Shown piece after piece: positions 6,001-8,512 of a stretch of DNA of 8,512 nucleotides. The stretch covers positions 1-8,512 of the forward strand of contig CAZLOB010000028.1 of assembly GCA_964561135.1 (NCBI GenBank), given 5' to 3'. Below the pieces are notes generated by a model. That model saw only the letters and a program-made list of their open reading frames with translations, was not told the DNA's origin and made no database searches. Each line of letters begins with the position of its first letter. Position 1 is the stretch's first letter. This DNA comes from JANXDG01 sp964561135. Lineage in GTDB: Bacteria > Elusimicrobiota > Endomicrobiia > DTEH01. The translations under genes and the position numbers were made by a program.

Positions 6001-8512
6001 TCAAATACAAAAGGTGCAACTTCCCAGCCAACCGTTGATGCACAGATCTGGAACTTACTTAATTTTGACCCGCCAGTGTCAAAGAAGTCCACATTGTAGA
6101 CACCGTCGTTTATCCTACGCCATGTTGTATCCCCTTCTTGTAGATTAACAATCGTTGGCGGTATTGTATCCTTTAGGACAAAGAACGCGTATGTTGGTGT
6201 TGTTGACACATTTCCTGCGAAATCTGAAACACGAATTTTTATATAGTTTGTTACTTCACATAATAATGCTTGCCATACGGATTCCGGAAGTTTCCAGTTT
6301 TGTGTATATGAATATGTGTTTGTAGTTAAGACTGTTTCCCATTCCACTAGGTAAGGAGGACTTAAGTCTCTCTCTACAGTTAAAGTGGTTGATACAAGAA
6401 CTTCAAACTTACTCACTCCAGAGCCAGAAGTTGCATCATGGAAATCAACATCGTAAGTGGCATAATTAGCATTTCTCCATGTTGTATCACCTGTTTGATT
6501 GTTAATTATTGTAGGTAAAGTTGTATCTTTTAGAACATAAAACGCGTCAGTTAGAGAATCCATATTATATCCAAATGTAGGCGACCATGAGTTGTCAAAT
6601 ACACGAATTGAAACATAACTTTTACCTTCGGGTAGTAACTCCCAAGTTGTAGAGTTAAGCGACCATGGATCGGTGTATGAAGTTAGCCCATAAATTACTG
6701 TTTCGTTTGTTGTCCAATCCTGAATTGTAGTTCCTGTTCCAAGCGGTCCTGACATAATTTTTGTTTGGAACTCTCTTAACTTTGACCCGCCTTCATCCAC
6801 AAAGTTAACATTATATAGTCCATCGTTTACTCTCCGCCAAGTATCATCTCCTAGCTGGTTATCAATAATCGTTGGTTTTGTTACATCTTTTAAAACATAG
6901 AATACATTGTATGAAGTTGAATACTGTAATAAGTTGTCCCAAGCACGGACGGATACATAACATGTAGTATCCTCAGGTAAAACAGCGAAATCAACAGTCC
7001 AGTCAAGAGTGTATGAGACAGCGTTTATGTTAGTAGCGATTGTAGTCCAAGGTTTGATTTCTGTTCCTGGTGTTTGGTCAGGTGTGGAGTATATTGTGTA
7101 TTGAACAGTGTGTAACTTTGACAACTTATCTTCAAAATCAACATCGTAAGTGGTTCCTGGGTTGTTTCTCCATTGGTCATCACCAAGTTGGTTGTCTATT
7201 ATAGTTGGTGGTGAAGTATCAACGAGCAGGGTGTAGGGGATGGAGTATAGGGAATAGTTAAAAGCGTTATCTTTTGCTCTAACACGCCAATAGTAGATAC
7301 CCTCGGGAAGGGTTCGTGTTAACGAAGTTGTAGTTACAAACTCAGAAGATGTAAACACAGAAAAATCAGAAGTTGTGGAGATATAAAACTCATAACCGTT
7401 AATACCTGAACCGCCACGAAAGGCAGTATCGTCGCTTTCAGTCCAAAAGAATGTTAAACTCATTTGATTTGTAGTATAGTTGTCTATTGGTTCTAACAAG
7501 TTAGGAGTTTCAGGAGGAGTGGTGTCAATCAGGATGGTAAAAGGTGTAGCAGTTAGGGCAAAGTTTCCTGCAAAATCTTCAGTACGGATACGCCAGTAGT
7601 ATGTTGCTTGTATAACTGTTAAAGTTGCGTTTGTTAGAACTGTTGTAGATGAATACACAATTGTTGTAAAGTCAGGCGAAGTTGAAAGTTGTAAAGTGTA
7701 GCTTTTTAACCCGGAAAAATCGTCAGTTGCTATTGTCCAAGAAAAGGTTTGTGTAAGCGAGTTTGATATAGTACCGCTAGATGGTGAAACAGGATTTGAG
7801 ATGCTCGGTGGTGTAGTATCAACCCAAACTTTGAATGGTGAGGAGAAGTCAGAGTAGTTCTCAGCCAAATCCTTAGCGCGGACTCGCCAGTAGTATGTGG
7901 ACTGAAATGGTAGTGGAGTGCTGTGGCTTGTCAGAGCAGTTGTCGTTGAATAATAAATTGTACCAAATTCTGAATCTGTTGAAACTTGTAGTATATACAC
8001 TGAAGTACCGGATGTAAGGTCAGTTGAGGTAAGCCACAAGAAATTCACAGTTAGTTGGTTCGTAGCGGAATTATCTAACGGTGCTGATAAAGTTGGCACA
8101 GGTGGTGGTGTTGTATCTTTCCTTACAAAGAATACATCGTAAACGCTTGAGGTGTTCCCTGCAACATCATACGCTTGAACTGAGACATAATTTACACCTT
8201 CTCTTAGTGCGTCCCAGATATAAGTTTCCGCAGTGAAAGTTGCAGGGACAAGCCGCCAGTTGTCCGTATACTCGTACACACCGTAGGTTGAGACAACTGT
8301 TGTCCATGAAAGCAGTTTAGTCCCTGTTCTCAATGGATCAGTCCAGACCTCAACATCAAGCCCGCTTAAATACTCCCCTGCGCCAGCTTTAAAATCCACA
8401 TCATAGTATTGCTGAAGGAAAGTTGTTGATGAGTTATACCATGTATAATCTCCCTCTTGGTTGTCAGTAATAATAGGTGCTGTAGGTGTTGTTCTTTGGA
8501 CACGGAATGCAT
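1..8512 (-). CDS. Giant multidomain repeat protein (FN3/Ig-like array with embedded beta-propeller), internal fragment
   Basis: A single minus-strand frame is open from 8510 to 3 (2,836 codons, about 310 kDa), with no stop. Frame continuity was checked at every module junction, where the Asp codon of the KD-T or VD-T linker always falls in the same phase. Neither the start nor the stop is in the window, so the gene is partial at both ends. The product is a chain of about 23 modules: beta-sandwich domains of 98-126 residues joined by KDTTPP or IDTTPP linkers, plus one propeller-like block. Composition is rich in Thr, Ser, Tyr, Trp and Asp, and poor in Cys outside the propeller. No transmembrane segment, signal peptide, LPXTG, dockerin or enzyme motif is seen. 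Proteins of this build are usually exported and act as adhesins, sheath or stalk components, or spacers holding a binding domain away from the cell; that role is inferred here. Certainty is high for a coding repeat protein and low for function. Confidence 0.95.
3..230 (-). repeat. DN-GD-WR-type module 23 (partial, degenerate entry loop)
   Basis: 76 residues up to the window edge. It follows the DN-GD-WR order ('GYDIDFYDTGSQIYDIQYKV', 'LLIPWETI', a 'SPYSPMF' strand), but the diagnostic entry loop is changed: 'MVNTEITITPSWTNS' has no GD and ends in W-T instead of WR. It is still recognisable from the YD-x-DF strand, the following 'IQYKVHT' strand and 'IPWET'. The remaining part, expected to carry the NYVSVR and FYVLKD strands, lies beyond position 1. 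Confidence 0.72.
231..818 (-). repeat. Two tandem FN3-like 'YWRVRAKD' modules (21 and 22)
   Basis: 98 residues each: 525-818 and 231-524. Module 21 reads 'PTLVSPADSTAL', 'VNFDWSDVTDTHSGLDSY', 'EGLYFWRVRAKDYAGN' and 'VIIDTTP'. Module 22 is more diverged: 'PILVLPEDGTVTNNQTP', 'FDWTHPQENEVVSYIIEIST', 'STGDYWWRTKAKDAAGN' and 'ITIDTITP'. Module 22 lacks the 'SGxxxY' turn (replaced by 'NEVVSY') and has Trp-Trp before Arg where the others have Tyr-Trp or Phe-Trp. Confidence 0.87.
819..1151 (-). repeat. DN-GD-WR module 20
   Basis: 111 residues: 'TISNNELGGDLIWRN', 'GYDVDAFDEF', 'LDKFEYIVWTSTGQTGS', 'LIPWTTTAI', 'YYITNWSVDFALLQNGTNY' and 'VSVRITDLAGNTSTWVDAF', then 'IRKDVV'. It closely resembles module 12 (4497-4838), sharing DVDAFD, KFEY-x-VWTSTG-x-TG, 'LIPWTT', 'LLQNGTNYVSVR' and 'AGNTST-x-x-DAF'. 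These features are not all found together in other copies. Confidence 0.88.
1152..1445 (-). repeat. FN3-like 'YWRVRAKD' module 19
   Basis: 98 residues, with 'TPTLVSPADNAVTN', 'ITYDW', 'SGVEFYQLVISTD', 'ETTITRFDGIHYWRVRAKD' and 'IAGNFSLWSTT', ending 'IIDTSKP'. It follows the same pattern as modules 2-4 and 21-22. It starts with almost the same strand (PTLVSPAD) as module 21, suggesting that 19 and 21 are close copies. Confidence 0.88.
1446..1787 (-). repeat. DN-GD-WR module 18, directly after the propeller
   Basis: 114 residues. It opens 'TITDLQPGDDTWRNANTG', then 'YNVTFADTGGSYLHKFQIKA', an 'LPWTDN' strand, 'NSYTTPWTL', 'REGVNYIHVKVFDGAGNTT' and the exit 'ENVFYVLKDTT'. It belongs to the same subgroup as modules 6 and 8 by its 'GGS-x-L...FQ' strand. 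The junction with the propeller is only 'RHDIIPP', with no long flexible linker, so the propeller is probably held rigidly at its C-terminal side. Confidence 0.87.
1788..3110 (-). other. Beta-propeller-like domain of the giant protein, probably seven blades
   Basis: About 441 residues (1801-2241) with a different repeat logic from the rest. Two blade types alternate. Type P blades read 'WL-x-L...LAALDS...CALWDGDTNTF' or end in 'WNGTTW', and start near 2981, 2630, 2318 and 1967. Type Q blades read 'C-(x)-DLAWEK...RCMILWG...WSSTANAWV', and start near 2789, 2468 and 2162. Order: P-Q-P-Q-P-Q-P, so seven blades of roughly 35-65 residues. After the last P blade comes 'KECAHLALD' (1788-1821), which matches the first strand of a Q blade and could close the ring in the manner known for propellers. 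Key residues: Trp at 'AWEK', 'WNGTTW' and 'AWV', and 11 cysteines. There are no sialidase Asp-boxes and no kelch GG motifs. Likely role: a ligand-binding head (sugar or protein), inferred from the fold class only. An alternative is a six-bladed ring with an extra N-terminal unit. The first 40 or so residues ('GHLVWGSGTSNVPKVRRWV') form a lead-in. Confidence 0.7.
3111..3836 (-). repeat. Two canonical fibronectin type III domains (15 and 16)
   Basis: Domain 15 (3489-3836, 116 residues) reads 'PPAQITDLTATTG', 'GEINLTWTAPSDPSPGSGV', 'YIVKFAT', a loop, 'ITGLSQGRYYYIAVKSKDAA' and 'GNTSILALSNQVQAK'. This is a textbook FN3 pattern: the B-strand Trp, the C-strand 'EYIVKF', a 'GL-x-x-x-x-x-Y-Y' E-F turn and a final 'SN'. 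Domain 16 (3111-3488, 126 residues) has the same frame: 'ITTLSAEPGG', 'GQIRLTWLAPGDNE', 'GYYVIRYWENEPPS', 'IGGLNIDSTYYFMIRTFD', 'KAGNYSTSNSSSSC'. It is lengthened by loops with 'TPEPVTIENPFPPSP'. The pair sits directly before the propeller and ends in a Ser-rich, Pro/Gly-rich linker (SNSSSSCPAPPGAA). They probably position the propeller. Assignment to FN3 is firm; any ligand is unknown. Confidence 0.9.
3837..5516 (-). repeat. Five tandem DN-GD-WR modules (10-14)
   Basis: The longest uninterrupted run of this module type: 5187-5516, 4839-5186, 4497-4838, 4161-4496 and 3837-4160, of 110, 116, 114, 112 and 108 residues. All keep the entry strand (V/I-x-x-N/Y-E/Q...GD-x-x-W), the Y-D/N/P-V strand, a middle strand with a Tyr or Phe ('AEYIV', 'FEYCV'), an 'x-W-T/R' strand, 'NW' or 'DW', and 'NY-V/I-x-VR-x-x-D' with the exit 'FYVKKDT' or a close variant. 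Module 11 has an inserted 'EFAFGGDETWRK' version of the entry loop. Module 12 has 'DVDAFDKISAGRTDKL', longer than usual. Module 14 has 'ETWYTSGR' in place of WRN. Modules 11 and 12 carry a Cys in the same strand (AEYCV, FEYCV), and modules 13 and 14 carry one in 'VRCxD'. Confidence 0.88.
5517..5825 (-). repeat. Divergent Ig-like module (9) with proline-rich hinge
   Basis: A 103-residue unit unlike its neighbours. It begins 'TQPPIGTAEAPAFAST', followed by 'FNIPYTAVDDGPSGIQYSKL', 'YYTLQTEPPYTWTLY', an all-Thr stretch (TTTTTN), 'AATEGIYRFRIVTFDLAGN', then an acidic, proline-rich linker 'SDEPDPPASTTPPESQT' before 'VADFTGP'. The 'EGxYxFxxxxxDxAGNxE/D' ending is the signature of bacterial Ig-like domains in which a structural vector description (YY-x-x-W) precedes the final strand. 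It lacks the WR, DNW and VFYV motifs of the flanking modules. The linker is longer and more charged than any other junction in the window, so it could act as a flexible hinge between two rigid stretches. Confidence 0.8.
5826..7217 (-). repeat. Four tandem DN-GD-WR modules (5-8)
   Basis: Units of 111, 120, 119 and 114 residues: 6885-7217, 6525-6884, 6168-6524 and 5826-6167. Each has the order: I-I/V-x-N-x-x-x-GD-x-x-WR; a Y-D/N-V-D/N-F strand; 'SKL' or equivalent; an x-W-T/E/S strand; 'SYTxxW' (Thr-Leu-Asp, Asp-Pro, Gln-Asn or Asp-Asn before the Trp); an 'NYxxxRxxD' strand; and the exit 'FYVLKDTT' or a variant. Modules 6 and 8 form a subgroup sharing 'WRRxNDGxYN', 'GGSKL' and 'FQ'. Module 6 has lost the usual 'D-x-AGN-x-S' turn, which is replaced by a longer loop around 'SWSPTFGYNMDS'. 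Module 7 has an insertion of about ten residues after 'VLVSTT'. The fold is presumably an Ig-like beta-sandwich, inferred from strand periodicity and the shared 'AGN' turn with FN3-like domains. I cannot name a family for it. Confidence 0.88.
7218..8114 (-). repeat. Three tandem FN3-like 'YWRVRAKD' modules (2-4)
   Basis: Three units of 99, 98 and 102 residues: 7818-8114, 7524-7817 and 7218-7523. Each opens with a proline-containing strand (such as 'PTLSAPLDN' or 'PNLLEPIDN'), then TxFxW, an 'SGxxxYxxxxST' strand with 'DF', a Thr-rich strand, 'YYWRxRxxD-AxNxS', and ends in 'VDTTPP', 'IDTTPP' or 'VDTSPP'. This is the pattern of the bacterial FN3-like/Ig-like domain in which 'TYYWRVRAKD' forms the penultimate strand. 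They are clearly homologous to each other and to the modules at 1152-1445 and 231-818. No catalytic residues are expected. The likely role is a structural spacer or a carbohydrate- or protein-binding surface. Module 4 carries a short insertion around 'DDTAFRGGSGINGY'. Confidence 0.88.
8115..8510 (-). repeat. DN-GD-WR module 1 (partial at window edge)
   Basis: Residues 1-132 of the visible protein. The first residues (AFRVQRTTPTAP) are the tail strand of a preceding module outside the window. Next come ITDNQEGDYTW, a YDVDF strand, a 'YTDNW' core motif, 'GVNYVSVQAYDVAGNTSS', and the exit strand 'VFFVRKDTTPP'. This is the standard order for the module type. The 'DNxxGDxxW' entry is followed by YNSS instead of the usual WRN, and the segment after it is slightly longer than in most copies. 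Confidence 0.85.

Noticed and set aside
5903..6148. Plus-strand open frame of 81 codons
   Set aside because: It is antisense to module 8, which shows all conserved strands. The translated product is low in structure and His/Arg/Ser-rich, as expected for an antisense shadow.
8423..8512. ATG at the extreme minus-strand start of the window as a possible gene start
   Set aside because: It is out of phase with the giant frame and its own frame soon meets a stop. The main frame already begins mid-module, so the gene starts further upstream.
1..8512. CRISPR array or DNA-level tandem repeat suggested by the recurrent 'gttgtatcttt' words
   Set aside because: The recurrences are spaced about 300-350 bases apart and encode the KDTT or DTTPP linkers. 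Sequence between them is diverged coding sequence, not spacers.
1..8512. Cadherin-type or RTX calcium-binding repeats
   Set aside because: The many 'D-N' and 'D-x-AGN' motifs do not match the cadherin D-x-N-D-N or the RTX GG-x-G-x-D patterns; they fit Ig/FN3-like turns better.

Overview
The whole window lies inside one protein-coding gene on the minus strand. One reading frame (codons starting at 8510 and ending at 3) stays open for 2,836 codons, with no start codon context, stop codon, intergenic gap, promoter or terminator in view. The true N- and C-termini both lie outside. The product is a giant, threonine/serine-rich modular protein made almost entirely of beta-sandwich repeats of about 100-120 residues, with one six- or seven-bladed beta-propeller-like block inserted among them.

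Layout from the N-terminal side (high coordinates) to the C-terminal side (low coordinates): one partial 'DN-GD-WR' module (8115-8510); three FN3-like 'YWRVRAKD' modules (7218-8114); four DN-GD-WR modules (5826-7217); one divergent Ig-like module with a proline-rich hinge (5517-5825); five DN-GD-WR modules (3837-5516); two more canonical FN3 domains (3111-3836); a propeller-like region of about 440 residues (1788-3110); then alternating DN-GD-WR and FN3-like modules (3-1787), the last one cut by the window edge. In total I count 13 DN-GD-WR modules (11 complete), six FN3-like, two canonical FN3, one Ig-like and one propeller.

Organism: bacterial, of moderate to low GC (roughly 40% by eye), using the standard code (no in-frame TGA or TAG). 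Long arrays of domains joined by 'DTTPP' linkers and ending in 'D-x-AGN-x-S' are, from general knowledge, typical of uncultured or environmental phyla such as Omnitrophota and Elusimicrobiota. The sequence alone does not settle the phylum. A secreted or cell-surface adhesin or stalk-like role is the natural inference, but the window shows no signal peptide, anchor, sorting domain or catalytic domain.

The points most worth following up are the size of the gene, the recurring roughly 112-residue DN-GD-WR module (which I cannot assign to a named family), and the cysteine-rich propeller embedded in an otherwise cysteine-poor fibre.
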